From Vibrio sp. SNU_ST1 (GTDB lineage Bacteria > Pseudomonadota > Gammaproteobacteria > Enterobacterales > Vibrionaceae), in NCBI RefSeq assembly GCF_030563405.1, contig NZ_CP130748.1, forward strand, positions 1,488,001 through 1,552,000: a stretch of 64,000 nucleotides of DNA, written 5' to 3'. The notes below the pieces were generated by a model. It did no database searches and was not told the origin of the DNA. It was given only the letters and a program-made list of their open reading frames with translations. The position numbers and the translations under genes were made by a program. Positions within the stretch are counted from its first letter, which is position 1; every line of letters begins with the position of its first letter. Shown in pieces: positions 63,976-64,000 of this stretch.

Positions 63976-64000
63976 CCGGATAACTCCTAAACAGACCAAT

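Overview
The window is a chromosomal segment of a gammaproteobacterium, almost certainly a Vibrio. This rests on gene content and order: NAD-GDH of the large 180 kDa class, an AcfA-like outer membrane protein, GlyGly-CTERM sorting, MatP, RMF, and runs of genes collinear with Escherichia coli (yccA-tusE-acyP-rlmI; msrC-letA-letB-rsmF with proQ-prc; pyrD-zapC-rlmKL-uup then rmf-fabA-lonH-matP). No rRNA, tRNA or CRISPR array was found.

Layout. 1-7.9 kb is the 3' part of a giant RTX/VWA adhesin with 11.75 near-identical 366-bp repeats. 8-12.3 kb holds rlmI, a chemoreceptor, acyP, tusE and yccA. 12.6-16.8 kb is the aapJQMP general amino-acid ABC transporter operon. 17.3-25.9 kb carries a siroheme-synthase-like gene with a decayed methyltransferase tail, yajQ, aroH, an eroded PEP-synthase-like protein, a DUF4442 gene, an unknown membrane protein, an S1-domain (CvfB-like) gene and rsmF. 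26-35.2 kb is the envelope/RNA block letB, letA, an ABC exporter, msrC, proQ and prc. 35.4-44.5 kb has a small secreted protein, pepN, a DUF2835 gene and gdh. 44.8-56.6 kb is pyrD (with a terminator hairpin in its leader), zapC, rlmKL, a glutaredoxin-like gene, uup, a GlyGly-CTERM DUF3466 protein, rmf, fabA, lonH and matP.

From about 57 kb to the end the window changes character. Genes become small, orphan and AT-rich, intergenic gaps lengthen, and there are dispersed short repeats, a DUF2971 gene, an unknown membrane protein, an AcfA-like barrel, a Phd/ParE module whose toxin is broken by two frameshifts, a NACHT-domain P-loop NTPase, and a decayed transposase. This is the accessory part of the window. 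The NACHT gene, a bacterial NLR-like protein and plausible anti-phage factor, is the strongest candidate for an undescribed system.

Starts were revised for several genes where the longest open frame begins with an implausible TTG or GTG (tusE, letA, msrC, gdh, fabA, the CvfB-like gene, the DUF2971 gene and the 35.4-kb secreted protein). rmf and the DUF2835 gene were identified by reading short frames directly. All functional names come from recognising motifs and family sequences by eye; no database search was run.
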